DNA from: Massilia sp. METH4
Lineage (GTDB): Bacteria; Pseudomonadota; Gammaproteobacteria; Burkholderiales; Burkholderiaceae_D
NCBI RefSeq assembly: GCF_037094685.1
Contig: NZ_CP146614.1
Location: 4,774,001 to 4,838,000 of the forward strand
Direction of reading: 5' to 3'
DNA length: 64,000 nt
Position numbers and translations under genes: made by a program. Numbering within the stretch: position 1 is the stretch's first letter; each line of letters begins with the position of its first letter. Of the stretch, positions 43,195-52,154 are shown one piece after another. The notes beneath the pieces are model-generated. The model was not told the origin of the DNA. It saw only the letters and a program-made list of their open reading frames with translations, and searched no databases.

Positions 43195-43854
43195 TTACGC
43201 GGGCTGCGCCCACTCCGCCACGAACTGCTCGCGGAACGCCATCAGCGCGCGCATGCGCTCCTCGCCGAGGCGGCGGCCGGCCGCCGTCTGCATCGTACCG
43301 GGCAGCGTGGCCAGCTTCACGGCGATGTGGTCGAGAGAATAGGCCTTGTCGTCCAGCGGGCGGTGCAGCCCGGCCGGGTCGGTGGGATGCGCCAGGCCGG
43401 AACCCATCCGGCCAGCCGTGTAGAACATGCGCGCCAGGCCGACGGTGCCCAGCGCGTCCAGCCGGTCCGCATCCTGCACGATCTTCGCCTCGATGGTCGT
43501 GGGCGTGAGGCCGGCCGAGAAGCTGTGCGTCTCGATCGCGTGGGCGACGCCGGGCAGCAAACCGGCCGGGAAGCCGGCCGCCTCCAGCTCGCGCACCGCC
43601 TGCACGGCGGCATGCCGCGAGGCCAGGTGCCGCTCCGGGTGGTTCTTCGGCAGGTTGACGATATCGTGCAGGTAGCAGGCCGCGAGCACCACGAGCGCGT
43701 CGGCATCGGGATGCTCGGCCAGCAGCGCCGTGGCATTGCGCCACACGCGGTGCAGGTGGCTGGTGTCGTGCGCGCCATCGTCTCCGGGCATGGCGGCCGC
43801 GATCGCGACCAGCTTCGGCTGCCAGCTGGCCAGCGAGGGATTCATTGTTGTCAT
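43195..43854 (-). CDS. HD-domain phosphohydrolase
   Basis: A 219-residue HD-domain metal hydrolase. The metal-binding residues appear as HDTSHLHRVW, the paired HD in YLHDIVNLPKNH, ETHSFSAG and the DADRLDALGTVGLARMF segment. The family (YedJ-like) hydrolyses nucleotides or other phosphate esters. The ATG at 43854 gives a normal length; a second ATG at 43845 is possible, and the frame is open further upstream. It is the first of a minus-strand operon with the transglutaminase-like and MFS genes. Confidence 0.85.
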   Translation of the reverse strand: MTTMNPSLASWQPKLVAIAAAMPGDDGAHDTSHLHRVWRNATALLAEHPDADALVVLAACYLHDIVNLPKNHPERHLASRHAAVQAVRELEAAGFPAGLLPGVAHAIETHSFSAGLTPTTIEAKIVQDADRLDALGTVGLARMFYTAGRMGSGLAHPTDPAGLHRPLDDKAYSLDHIAVKLATLPGTMQTAAGRRLGEERMRALMAFREQFVAEWAQPA

Positions 43855-44023
43855 GTTCTGATCAATACGGCAATCGATGCATTGTGCCACGAATGAAACG
43901 CTTTTGCTGTAATTTGAGCAATTTTTTGGACTATTGTTGTTGCCTTGTGGAATTTCTGGTGCATCGAAACTTGGCCTGAGGTAACATTTCGCATCGTTTA
44001 GCCGTACATCAACAGGAACAACA

Positions 44024-44512
44024 ATGACCGATACCGTCAGCAGCAATGCCAGCGTTCACAGCCCGGCCGAGTACCTCGCCTTCACCCTGGGCAAGGAAGA
44101 ATATGGCATCGATATCCAGAAAGTGAGCGAGATCCGCAACTACGAAGCGCCCACGCGGATCGCCAGCGCGCCGGACTACGTGAAGGGGGTGATCAACCTG
44201 CGCGGCACCATCGTGCCGATCGTGGACATGCGTATCCGTTTCGCGCTGGGCACGCCGGAATACGGCCCGTTCACCGTCGTGATCATCCTGAACATTGGTG
44301 GCCGCACGGTCGGCATGGTGGTCGACGCCGTATCCGACGTGACGACGTTGACGCCGGACCAGATCAAGGCGACACCGGACATCGGTTCGTCGCTGAACAC
44401 GGAACACATTGTCGGCCTGGGCACGATCGACGAGCGCATGCTGATCCTGGTGGACATCGACCGCCTGATGTCGAGCGAGGAGATGGGCCTGGTCGAGCGC
44501 CTGGCCGCCTGA
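44024..44512 (+). CDS. cheW: Chemotaxis coupling protein CheW
   Basis: A 162-residue CheW protein linking chemoreceptors to CheA. It contains the characteristic YLAFTLGKEEYGIDIQKVSEIR, VKGVINLRGTIVPIVDMR and the C-terminal ILVDIDRLMSSEE. No other chemotaxis gene is in the window, so it could serve a main chemotaxis system elsewhere or a specialised pathway. It converges with the RNase H gene. Confidence 0.94.
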   Translation: MTDTVSSNASVHSPAEYLAFTLGKEEYGIDIQKVSEIRNYEAPTRIASAPDYVKGVINLRGTIVPIVDMRIRFALGTPEYGPFTVVIILNIGGRTVGMVVDAVSDVTTLTPDQIKATPDIGSSLNTEHIVGLGTIDERMLILVDIDRLMSSEEMGLVERLAA

Positions 44513-44515
44513 TCC

Positions 44516-44998
44516 TCAGGCGCCGCCGATCGCCTGTTGTGACAGCGCGTCGGCGGCCCCGTTGCGGTGCCGCGGCAGCCACCGCACCGCCACGCTGTCC
44601 AGCCGGGCCATCAGGCCGAGCGCCTGGGCGCGGTAGCTTTCCAGCCCGCGCGCGCCGGGCATTCCTTCGATCAGCACATCCTGCACCACCACCTGGCTGT
44701 CGCCATACGCGGCGAGCTCGCGCGCACCGGCCGCCACGGCCGCTTCCAGCAGCGCGATCAGCGCCAGGTATTCCGCGTCGCCACTGCTGCCGACGCCCAC
44801 GCGGCGGCTGATCTCGATCCGTTCTCCCGCCGGGCCCACCAGCACTGCGCCGATTCCGATGCGGCCGGGATTCGGCGTGGCCGAGCCGTCGAACCAGCCG
44901 CGCCACAGCAGCGGCGAGGCCGCTACCGCGCGGCGCGCCAGCTTCTCGGCGGCGGCGCGGGCCTGGGCGAGGGCGCGGGGAGTGGGGGAGCTGGTCAT
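44516..44998 (-). CDS. RNase HI-like protein
   Basis: A 160-residue RNase H fold protein. The four acidic positions are visible: Asp in WFDGSATPNPG, Glu in GDAEYLALIALLEAA, Asp in AAYGDSQVVVQD and Asp in HRNGAADALS, suggesting activity on RNA in RNA-DNA hybrids. The sequence is of the plant-like/short form rather than canonical rnhA, and a basic helical N-terminus (TPRALAQARAAAEKLARR) precedes the fold. Separate from the YXWGXW gene by a terminator. Confidence 0.87.
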   Translation of the reverse strand: MTSSPTPRALAQARAAAEKLARRAVAASPLLWRGWFDGSATPNPGRIGIGAVLVGPAGERIEISRRVGVGSSGDAEYLALIALLEAAVAAGARELAAYGDSQVVVQDVLIEGMPGARGLESYRAQALGLMARLDSVAVRWLPRHRNGAADALSQQAIGGA

Positions 44999-45046
44999 CG
45001 GGCGGCGCGAAAAAGCGCCGATTCTACAGCGCGCCGGGACGGTTCG

Positions 45047-45079
45047 AAAAAAAATGCCATCCGCGCGGATGGCATTTTT
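45047..45079 (-). terminator. Rho-independent terminator, probably bidirectional
   Basis: Stem ATGCCATCC-GCGC-GGATGGCAT (45054-45075) with A-runs on one side and T-runs on the other. It lies just after the YXWGXW gene stop on the minus strand and before the RNase H gene. Confidence 0.8.
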
Positions 45080-45094
45080 GTCTTGCTGTTGCTG

Positions 45095-45721
45095 TTAACG
45101 CCGCCACGGATTCTCCGGGCGGTGGTCATAACGGTTCGGCACACCGTCACCGTCGCGGTCGCGGTCGTGGCGGTTCGGAATGCCGTCGCGGTCCTGGTCG
45201 CGGCGCGGGCCGTGGCCGTAGTAGGCCTGGCCGCCGTGGCCGTAGCCCCGGTCGTAGCCGCGATCATAACCCCGGTCATAGCCGCGCTCGTAGCGCCGGT
45301 TGTAGTGGTTCGGGTCACGATCCGACCAGTTCGGCCGGCCGTCGCCGTCGCGGTCGCGGTCGAAGCGGTTCGGCACGCCGTCGCGATCGAGGTCGCCGCG
45401 CGGGCCGAAGCGGTTCCAGCGCGCCTGCTCGTAGCGCCAGCGGCCGTCGTACTCGACCCAGCGCGGCGGCGCGTACACATAGCCGGGCCGCTCGGCCAGC
45501 CAGCGCCCGTCCATCCACAGGTGGCGGTGGCCGTTCCAGTCCCAGTAGCCGGGCGCCCACACATAACCGTGGCGCGGCGGCGGTTGCGCTTCCCACCGCA
45601 GCGGTGGCGGCGCCGAGCCGATGACGATGTTCACGTCTACCTGGGCCAGGGCCGGCGCGGGGGCGAACGCCGCGGCGCCGAAGGCGATGGCCGCTACTGC
45701 GATGAATGATGTCCTGATCAT
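45095..45721 (-). CDS. YXWGXW-repeat exported protein with Asp-rich tail, paralogue 2
   Basis: A 208-residue relative of 35610-36074 with the same plan: signal peptide (MIRTSFIAVAAIAFGAAAFA), aromatic repeats (GYVWAPGYWDWNGHRHLWM and following), and an Asp-rich tail longer than in paralogue 1 (DLDRDGVPNRFDRDRDGDG, a RGYDRGYDRGYDRGY run and DQDRDGIPNRHDRDRDG). The DxDxDG units look like calcium-binding thrombospondin-type-3 repeats. The start has GGAGAG about 8 bp upstream. Function unknown; a cell-surface or periplasmic role is likely. Confidence 0.85.
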   Translation of the reverse strand: MIRTSFIAVAAIAFGAAAFAPAPALAQVDVNIVIGSAPPPLRWEAQPPPRHGYVWAPGYWDWNGHRHLWMDGRWLAERPGYVYAPPRWVEYDGRWRYEQARWNRFGPRGDLDRDGVPNRFDRDRDGDGRPNWSDRDPNHYNRRYERGYDRGYDRGYDRGYGHGGQAYYGHGPRRDQDRDGIPNRHDRDRDGDGVPNRYDHRPENPWRR

Positions 45722-45893
45722 GATTTCTCTCTCCGCAAGGGATCTGTTATCTGCTGGCGGGCCGCCTGGCGCCCCGTTGAATGCACTATAGCGCGCCCGT
45801 TTCCGCACGAGAAAAGCGATTTCAGATTCTTACAAATGGCGCAGAGTTTGCTACGGCTTGTTTCGCTTGTGTATCGGGGCGGTAACCGTAGCT

Positions 45894-46029
45894 GGTGTCG
45901 GACATTTTTTCCGGGGCAGTTTCCGGAAAAAGTGTACGTCACCGGGGTTCTTAAGAGGCAAGCGCGAACGAAAACCAGTGTCGGACACCATTTCCTGGAT
46001 GAGGCGTCCAGGAAATGATGTCCGACACC
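45894..46029. repeat. Two REP-like palindromes of the GTGTC-N-GACAC family
   Basis: 45894-45943 (GGTGTCGGACATTTTTT ... AAAAAGTGTACGTCACC, degenerate) and 45977-46029 (AGTGTCGGACACCATTTCC ... GGAAATGATGTCCGACACC) are two inverted modules of the kind seen at 38154-38269. They lie between the YXWGXW gene and the PBP gene. The rest of the 361-bp gap shows no gene. Confidence 0.7.
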
Positions 46030-46082
46030 GAAGCTGCAGAGGCGGTGGTGATTCTTTCCATCTCCCCCCGCTAGCCGGCCGC

Positions 46083-49000
46083 ATGAGCCAACGGTTGATC
46101 CAACTCGTCGAAGAACGCCGCCGCGCCTGGCGCCGCGGCAGGAACCTGCGCGGTCCGCGTGCGGTGCCGTGGGGCCTGGTCGGCGCGGCGGTGCTCGTGG
46201 TGGCTGGCGGGGCGCTGCTCGCTGCGCATGCGCTGAGGCTGGGCGAGGCCGCGGGAACGAAGGCGGAAGGCGACGCGCTGCGCGCGGCAACCCTCTTGCA
46301 ACCGCTGGTGCCCGGCGCGCGCTTCACCGTGCCGGCGGCGCCGGGCGTGGCGATGCTGCCGCAGCCCGGCGGCGCCATCGTCGTGGCGAGCCGGATGCGG
46401 GCCGGGCTGCCGGTGCGCGTCGACCTGTGCCGGCAGATGGCCGACGCCTCCGGCCGGCTGCTGCCACTGCGGCTGGGGCACCGGTTAGCCGACGTCGAAC
46501 AATGGGAACGCACTGCGGCGGGACGCCTGGCGGTGCGTAACGTCTTGCTGGTGGCGCAAGGATCGAAGGCGACGGCGGCGATGCCGCAGGTGAAACTGGC
46601 CGGCCATGCCGGTCTGCCGCTGCAATTGACGTGGACCGGCGCGGCGGCGCGCTGGCTCGGCGATGGCGGCGAAGGCATCGTGCGCGGCGCGGCGGGCCGG
46701 GTGGCATTGCGCGACGAAGGCTGGCTGGCCTGGGAAGGCGGCGCGTTGCACGTGGTGCGCCGTCCGGCGGCGGAGTGCGCGCGCGCCGGCGAGCTGGTGG
46801 CGCGGCTGTACCAGCCCGACGCCGCCGCGCAGGGCAGGGCGCTGGTGACGGCGGTGGCCGCGAGCGGTGCCGCCGCCACGGCGTGGCTGGCACCCGGCAG
46901 CTACACGGTTGCCTCCTTGCCGGCGCCGGAACTGGAAGACGAGGCGCTGTTCGCGGCCCTGCAGGCGCACGGCCTGGTGCGCCTGGCGGACGATGGTGCC
47001 ATCCTGCTCGCCCCGCCGGACCTGCCGGCCTGGCGCGCCGCCGCGCCGGCCTTGCGCGCGGCGGACCTGGGCGCGTGGCGCCAGGTGCGCCTCGACGCCG
47101 CCACTGCCAGCCTGCTGCGCCGCCTGTACCGCCAGGCCGACGGCAGCTACGTGCGCCAGCAGGTGGCGTTGTACAACAGCGAGCGCGCCCTGCTGGCGTG
47201 GCGCGTGCGCGCGGGCGACCCGTCGCGCTGGCAGGCGGAAGGCCCGGTGACGGACGCTCCGCCGCCGCAGGCGGCCCGGCTGTTCGCCGCCCTGCCGCAG
47301 GGCTGGCAGCCGTGGACGCGGCTGGCCGCACTGCCTGGTACCGCAGCCACCGCCCGGCTCGCGCTCGACCTGCCGCGACAGCCCGGCGACGCGCCCCTCA
47401 CCTTGCTGCTGGCCGGTCGCCTGTCCGCCGTGGAGGGCGCCATCGTGCATGCGTACCCGGCATGCGACGGCCGCGCGTGCACGGCGCCGGACGATGTGCA
47501 GCGATTGCAGTTGGCGCCGCGGCCGGGCGCCCGGCGCATCGTGCTGACCGTGCAGCCGCTCGATGCGCGCACGTTCGAACGGCCGGGCGACCGGCAGTAT
47601 CGCCACCTGCGCGTGGTGGCGAACCGGATTGTCTGGCAACCGCTGGCCAAGCCGGCGCCGGCCGCCTCGCCGCGCGGCGGGGCGGCCCCGGCGCTCCTTG
47701 CCGATCGCCACGGGACGACGTTATGGGCCGATGACGCCACGAGCGGCGCGGCCGCCGCGGCGGGCCTCGCGCCCTTGCTCGGCCTTGGGTCCGGCCACGC
47801 ATCCGGCATCGCCGGCATGCTGGCGCGCGCCGGCGGCGGCCACGCGCGCCTGTCGCTCGACCTGCCCGTGCAGGCGCTGGCGCAGCGCGTGCTCGACTGC
47901 GTGGCTTTGCGGCGCGGGCGCTGGCAGGGAGGCATGTGCGAAGGTGGCAGCGCGCCGCCGCCGGGCCGCAAGGCCGGGGTGCTGATGCTTGACGCGGAAA
48001 ATGGCGATATCCTGGCCGCCGCCGGGGCCGGCCAGCCGCACGTGGATGCCGGCAACTGGGCGGAAGCCCAGGCGCTGGACCGCGCCAGCCCGGCGGACAG
48101 CGCGCTGCGGCTGCCGGCCTTCCAGCACGACGGCGGCGCGCACCACAGTCCCGGTTCCACGTTCAAGGTCGTCAGCGCGCTGGGCCTGGAGCTGGCCGCG
48201 CGCGGCGACCGGCGGCTCGATGCCTTGCTGGCCGGCCCGTCGCTGCCGGCCATCAATGCGGCGGCGCGCGAGCTGGGGTTCGACTTCGCGACCGGCGCGC
48301 CGACCTACCCGGCGGCGGCGCGCGGCGCCTACGTGACCAACTACCGCGAGCAGGGCATCGACCGGCGTGCGCACGAGGGGCGGCTCGGCCTGGCGCAGGC
48401 GCTCACGTACAGCCTGAACACGTGGTTCGCCTGGACCGGGGAGCTGTCCGACCGCACGCTGTTCGGCCGGGCCGATGGCGGCGCGCCCGGCGTGCAGCCG
48501 CTCGAGACGGGCGCGCTGGACGATGCCCGGCCCATCCTGGCGGCGGCGCGCCGGCTCGGCTTCGAACGGCCGCTGCGCCTCGACGGCGGCCTGCTGCCGC
48601 GCGACTTCCGCTGGGGCGACTACGATGCCTTGCAGGCGACGCCCGCGCGGATCGATCCGATCCATACGCGCCACGAGCTGCGCCAGATGAGCATCGGCTT
48701 GCGTATGCAGGCCACGCCCTTGCAGATGGCGCTGGCCGCCGGCGCGATCGGCCAGGGCGCCACCGTTGCGCCGCGCCTGCTGCTCGAGCTGGATGGCCGC
48801 GCCGCCGCCGACCCGCGCCCCCAGAAGCTGGAAGTACGGCTCGACCGCATCCGCGCCGGCATGAAAGGCGTGATCGACGCCGGCACGGCGGCGGGCGCCT
48901 TCGGCGCGCTGCCGCGCCAGGTGCGCGCCGGCCTGTACGGCAAGACCGGCACGGCGCCCACGGGGACCGGCAGCGCCACGGTGTGGTTCACCGGCTGGCT

Positions 49001-49148
49001 GGAACCGGGAACCCTGCCGGGCCAGCGGCACCGGCTCGCCTTCGCCGTCTATGCCAGCCATTCCGACGGCACGGGGGGCAGGCACGCGGCCCCCGCCATC
49101 GCCGCCATCCTCGCCGCGCTGGCGGGCCAAAGCGAAACCCAGCGCTAA
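46083..49148 (+). CDS. Large penicillin-binding transpeptidase-domain protein
   Basis: A 1021-residue type II membrane protein, unusually large. One transmembrane helix lies at residues ~29-48 (VPWGLVGAAVLVVAGGALLA), then ~550 residues of Ala/Arg-rich beta regions of unknown fold. The C-terminal ~380 residues form a penicillin-binding transpeptidase: SxxK as S692-TFK, SxN as S777-LN, KTG as K954-TGT. All catalytic motifs are intact, so the enzyme should cross-link peptidoglycan or a related polymer. It heads a plus-strand gene array with a kinase and SPFH protein, and an FtsW/RodA-like protein lies on the facing array, the expected SEDS partner of a class B PBP. No PASTA domain is present. 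Confidence 0.85.
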   Translation: MSQRLIQLVEERRRAWRRGRNLRGPRAVPWGLVGAAVLVVAGGALLAAHALRLGEAAGTKAEGDALRAATLLQPLVPGARFTVPAAPGVAMLPQPGGAIVVASRMRAGLPVRVDLCRQMADASGRLLPLRLGHRLADVEQWERTAAGRLAVRNVLLVAQGSKATAAMPQVKLAGHAGLPLQLTWTGAAARWLGDGGEGIVRGAAGRVALRDEGWLAWEGGALHVVRRPAAECARAGELVARLYQPDAAAQGRALVTAVAASGAAATAWLAPGSYTVASLPAPELEDEALFAALQAHGLVRLADDGAILLAPPDLPAWRAAAPALRAADLGAWRQVRLDAATASLLRRLYRQADGSYVRQQVALYNSERALLAWRVRAGDPSRWQAEGPVTDAPPPQAARLFAALPQGWQPWTRLAALPGTAATARLALDLPRQPGDAPLTLLLAGRLSAVEGAIVHAYPACDGRACTAPDDVQRLQLAPRPGARRIVLTVQPLDARTFERPGDRQYRHLRVVANRIVWQPLAKPAPAASPRGGAAPALLADRHGTTLWADDATSGAAAAAGLAPLLGLGSGHASGIAGMLARAGGGHARLSLDLPVQALAQRVLDCVALRRGRWQGGMCEGGSAPPPGRKAGVLMLDAENGDILAAAGAGQPHVDAGNWAEAQALDRASPADSALRLPAFQHDGGAHHSPGSTFKVVSALGLELAARGDRRLDALLAGPSLPAINAAARELGFDFATGAPTYPAAARGAYVTNYREQGIDRRAHEGRLGLAQALTYSLNTWFAWTGELSDRTLFGRADGGAPGVQPLETGALDDARPILAAARRLGFERPLRLDGGLLPRDFRWGDYDALQATPARIDPIHTRHELRQMSIGLRMQATPLQMALAAGAIGQGATVAPRLLLELDGRAAADPRPQKLEVRLDRIRAGMKGVIDAGTAAGAFGALPRQVRAGLYGKTGTAPTGTGSATVWFTGWLEPGTLPGQRHRLAFAVYASHSDGTGGRHAAPAIAAILAALAGQSETQR

Positions 49149-49363
49149 CATCCAGGCTCAAACCGTCGGGTTTAACCCCAGCTTTGGCTTTTGGGTAGCC
49201 GTCGGCGCCAGCAGCGTCCGAGCCTTGCTTCCGTTGCAGGTAGCCCGAATAGGAGGTGAAATGGCAGCATCCACGAACGATTGAAATCTGCTCAACCATG
49301 GCATGATGCGAGAATGGCCACCGCAGGCCCGCCGATCTCCGGCAACCCGGTGGCCAGGGACGC

Positions 49364-50599
49364 ATGATGAGGCTGCCAGGAACGCGCTACCAGGAACCCG
49401 GCTGGGAACAAGTGAGGAAACTCCTCGGCCATGCTTCGCTCGTCGCCTTCCGGCAGTGCGAGCTGGCGCACCTGCTCGACCCGGCCCGGCACGCGGCCAT
49501 GCTGGACTGGTACACGGACGCGGTGGCCCATGCCTTGCGCGGCGCGGGGCAATCGCTGCGCGGCGCGGCGCCGGGCAACAGCTATGGCGACAGCGTGGGC
49601 GACCTGGCGCTCGCGCTGCTGTTCGAACTGCAGGCGCAGCCGGCATTCTTCACCGCCTTCGCCGGTGCCATCGCGGCCGAGCATGCGAAGGCCGGGCCGT
49701 TCTGGCAGCACGCGGCCGGCGACGCGCTGCTGCGCAAGAAGGTCAACGACATGTTCGCCACGCTGCGCGACAAGGCCGATGCCGACAACTACCAGGCCGC
49801 CACCGGCCAGCCGTGCACGGCCAACCGCATCTACACTTACCGCATGCTCGACATGGCTTACGCCGCCATCGCCCAGGTGTTCGCCGGCTGGCCCGGTACC
49901 GCGCAGCAGGTCGCCGCGATCCTCGGCCGCGAGCCGGACGGCTTTCCCATCGAGGTGCGGCAGCTGAAGTCGATCGCCCAGTGCAGGGCGGCGTGGGTGA
50001 TCAACTGGAGCGAGACGCTGGAACGGTTCACGGGCGCTCCCGGCCCGCTGCACACCAAGTCCAAGCGCTTCGCCAGCCTGCGCAACAGCCCGCAGAAGAT
50101 CGGCGCGATGCTCGTCGAGATCGGCGACTACGAGGAACTCTCGGCCAACCGCGACGGCCAGGACTGGCGTCACGACCAAGGCGATACAGCGGCCTGGCTG
50201 GAAGACCTGGACCGCGTGGCCGCCGCGGCCGGCGCGACGGAGGCGCCGGACCGCATCCTGCCACTCCCGGACGATGAGGAGATCGGGGAATTTTGCCCGG
50301 CCCCCGGCTATATTGCCTCGCCGGGCACGGCGGTCGCCCTGGCATCGTTACACGAGGAAACGCTGCCGGTGCGGCAGGCCGTCTGCCTGAAACTGCTGGG
50401 CCCGGTTGACGACAGCTATCCCGACGACTGGCTGGACGAGGACACGGGCGAACTGCCGACGCTGCAACGGCTGGCGCAGCGGGGCGGCATGTCCGTGCCC
50501 ACGCTGCGCCAGCGGCGCAACGCGGCGCTCGACCGCCTGTATGGCATGCAGGGCATGCACGGCGGCGGGCGCCCCATTGGAGAACATGATGAATCTTGA
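49364..50599 (+). CDS. Protein with C-terminal sigma-region-4-like helix-turn-helix
   Basis: A 411-residue cytosolic protein of no recognised family. The N-terminal ~270 residues are helical (SLVAFRQCELAHLLDPARHAAML). A negatively charged linker follows, then a C-terminal PTLQRLAQRGGMSVPTLRQRRNAALDRLY segment that looks like ECF sigma region 4 or a LuxR-type recognition helix. Region 2 of sigma factors is not obvious, so it may be a transcription factor or adaptor rather than a sigma factor. MMRLPG and MRLPG are alternative starts. The next gene overlaps its end, suggesting coupling. The 215 bp upstream (49149-49363) shows no gene. Confidence 0.6.
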   Translation: MMRLPGTRYQEPGWEQVRKLLGHASLVAFRQCELAHLLDPARHAAMLDWYTDAVAHALRGAGQSLRGAAPGNSYGDSVGDLALALLFELQAQPAFFTAFAGAIAAEHAKAGPFWQHAAGDALLRKKVNDMFATLRDKADADNYQAATGQPCTANRIYTYRMLDMAYAAIAQVFAGWPGTAQQVAAILGREPDGFPIEVRQLKSIAQCRAAWVINWSETLERFTGAPGPLHTKSKRFASLRNSPQKIGAMLVEIGDYEELSANRDGQDWRHDQGDTAAWLEDLDRVAAAAGATEAPDRILPLPDDEEIGEFCPAPGYIASPGTAVALASLHEETLPVRQAVCLKLLGPVDDSYPDDWLDEDTGELPTLQRLAQRGGMSVPTLRQRRNAALDRLYGMQGMHGGGRPIGEHDES

Positions 50600-51119
50600 T
50601 GCAAAGCTGCGCGAGCGGCTGCTGCTGGCCCGCGCGGTGCCGGGCGACCGGCTGATGCTGGCCGACGCCACGCTGCTGGCCGCGCTGGACGGCACGCGGC
50701 CCCTCTCCGCGGGCGAGCTGGCCGCGCTGAACGGCTCGCCCGTCACGCTGCGGCGCTTCCGTCACCTGGCGCTGGCGCGCCGGCGCGGCGCGTGGCAGGC
50801 CTCGACCGGCATGCTGCGCGCCGCCGACAGCGGAGAGCTGCCGGCGCTGACGACCGACGACGGCCTGTGGACCCTGCATTTCGTGCCCGAAGGCACGCTC
50901 TGGCAGGTAGTGCTTGCGGTGGACGTGGCCGCGCCGCCGGCCGCGGCGCTGCTGCGCGAACGCACGCTGTTGCGCGTGACCGACGGTGCCGGCGGCATCG
51001 TGATGCAAGGCCGGCTGGATGCGGACGGCGAGTGCGAACGCCCGTGGCCGTTCGAGGAAACGCCGGCCGAGCACTTCCAGCGACACGGCGCCACCTTTGC
51101 CGTGACGGCGCTGGCCTGA
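50589..51119 (+). CDS. Small uncharacterised beta-rich protein of the kinase array
   Basis: A 176-residue protein, start overlapping the previous gene by 11 bp and set by GGAG 6 bp upstream (ATG 50589, or 50586). The N-terminal half is helical (LLLARAVPGDRLMLADATLLAALDG). The C-terminal half is beta-rich with LRVTDGAGGIVMQGRLDADGECE, reminiscent of carboxypeptidase-regulatory-like (Big/CarboxypepD_reg) repeats. It could pair with the upstream helix-turn-helix protein. I do not recognise a family. Confidence 0.6.
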   Translation: MNLDAKLRERLLLARAVPGDRLMLADATLLAALDGTRPLSAGELAALNGSPVTLRRFRHLALARRRGAWQASTGMLRAADSGELPALTTDDGLWTLHFVPEGTLWQVVLAVDVAAPPAAALLRERTLLRVTDGAGGIVMQGRLDADGECERPWPFEETPAEHFQRHGATFAVTALA

Positions 51120-51146
51120 GCAGAACATGAGGAGAATGAGCCACCG

Positions 51147-52154
51147 ATGAACGAAAAGCGCGAGCCATCGTTGCGGGAACCCGGCGTGGCCGTTGCCGCC
51201 CGCTGCGGCGACGGCCATGTGCCGCCGGGCGCCCAGGTCGTCTACTTCGCCGCCGACGGGCAGGCGCGGCGGCCCGTCGCGTTCAACGGCAAGGCGGCCG
51301 CGCCGGCGAAGGGCGAAACGGCGTGGTGGTTCCTGCCCGGCCCGCACACGGTCGAGCTGGTGCCGTTCGCCGCCGCGCCCGAAGTGGGCTTGCGGCTGGC
51401 CTTCGTGGTCGACACGCCGGACCCGCGGCTGCCGCGCCAGCGGTTCGACCTGTTCCTGTTCAGCGAAGTGGCCGGCCAGGCCGCCAGCCTGGCGCTGGCG
51501 GACCTGGCCGCCCGCCTGGAAGCGGCGCTGCGCGCCGCGCTGGAGCAGGGCACGGTCGAGCTGCCACCCTGTACCTCGCTGGACGAGTGGCACGCCTTCC
51601 GGGCCGGGCTGGACGAGCTGCTCTACACGCGCTTCGGCATCACGGTGGATGATTGCGTGCCCGTGGAGCTGGCGGACGTCGATTTCGCCGCCGTGTTGCG
51701 CGGCCGCGCCGCCGCGATGGCACCGCACGAGGAACCGGCACCTGCTCCCGCGCCGCTTGCGCGCGGGGAGCCCGACGATGCCGTCGCCCTGCGCCGCCTG
51801 TTCCTGGAACTGCCCGACGCGTCGCGCACGCTGCGGCAGCTGCCGGCGCCCGATTTCGCCACCCGGCAGGCACAGCTCCAGCGGCTGGCGCTGGCGGCGC
51901 TGGATGTGAACACGATGCCCGCGTTGGCCTGGTCGGCGCCCGGGCTGGCCCGGGCGCCGGACGAACGCCGGCGGCTGGCCTCGGCCGCGGCGGCCGCCAT
52001 GCGGGCGCTGGACGAGCTGTGGGCGCTGCTGGCGCGCATGAAGGGGGCGGGTGGCGGCGACGACGAACTGGACCGCATCCTCTGCAACCTCGCCTTCAAC
52101 CTGGTGGCACGGCGCGGCCACGCCACCGATGAGCGCGGGGAGCCCTTGCCATGA
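51147..52154 (+). CDS. Divergent band-7/SPFH-like protein
   Basis: A 335-residue cytosolic protein. The N-terminal ~170 residues are beta-rich with FLPGPHTVELVPF and LPRQRFDLFLFSEV, then AGLDELLYTRFGITVDDCVPVEL, the same layout as the LKLRLAEFGLAAVQVETLQL segment at the end of the SPFH domain of the protein encoded at 53267. A Pro/Ala linker leads to a helical C-terminus. I infer a diverged SPFH/band-7 domain, but an unrelated fold is possible. Overlaps the next gene by 4 bp. Confidence 0.55.
   Translation: MNEKREPSLREPGVAVAARCGDGHVPPGAQVVYFAADGQARRPVAFNGKAAAPAKGETAWWFLPGPHTVELVPFAAAPEVGLRLAFVVDTPDPRLPRQRFDLFLFSEVAGQAASLALADLAARLEAALRAALEQGTVELPPCTSLDEWHAFRAGLDELLYTRFGITVDDCVPVELADVDFAAVLRGRAAAMAPHEEPAPAPAPLARGEPDDAVALRRLFLELPDASRTLRQLPAPDFATRQAQLQRLALAALDVNTMPALAWSAPGLARAPDERRRLASAAAAAMRALDELWALLARMKGAGGGDDELDRILCNLAFNLVARRGHATDERGEPLP

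Noticed and set aside
49158..49284. Short peptide after GGAGGTG (MAASTND) before the helix-turn-helix gene
   Set aside because: Only seven residues, with no conservation to judge and no termination hairpin; could not be supported as a gene or leader peptide.
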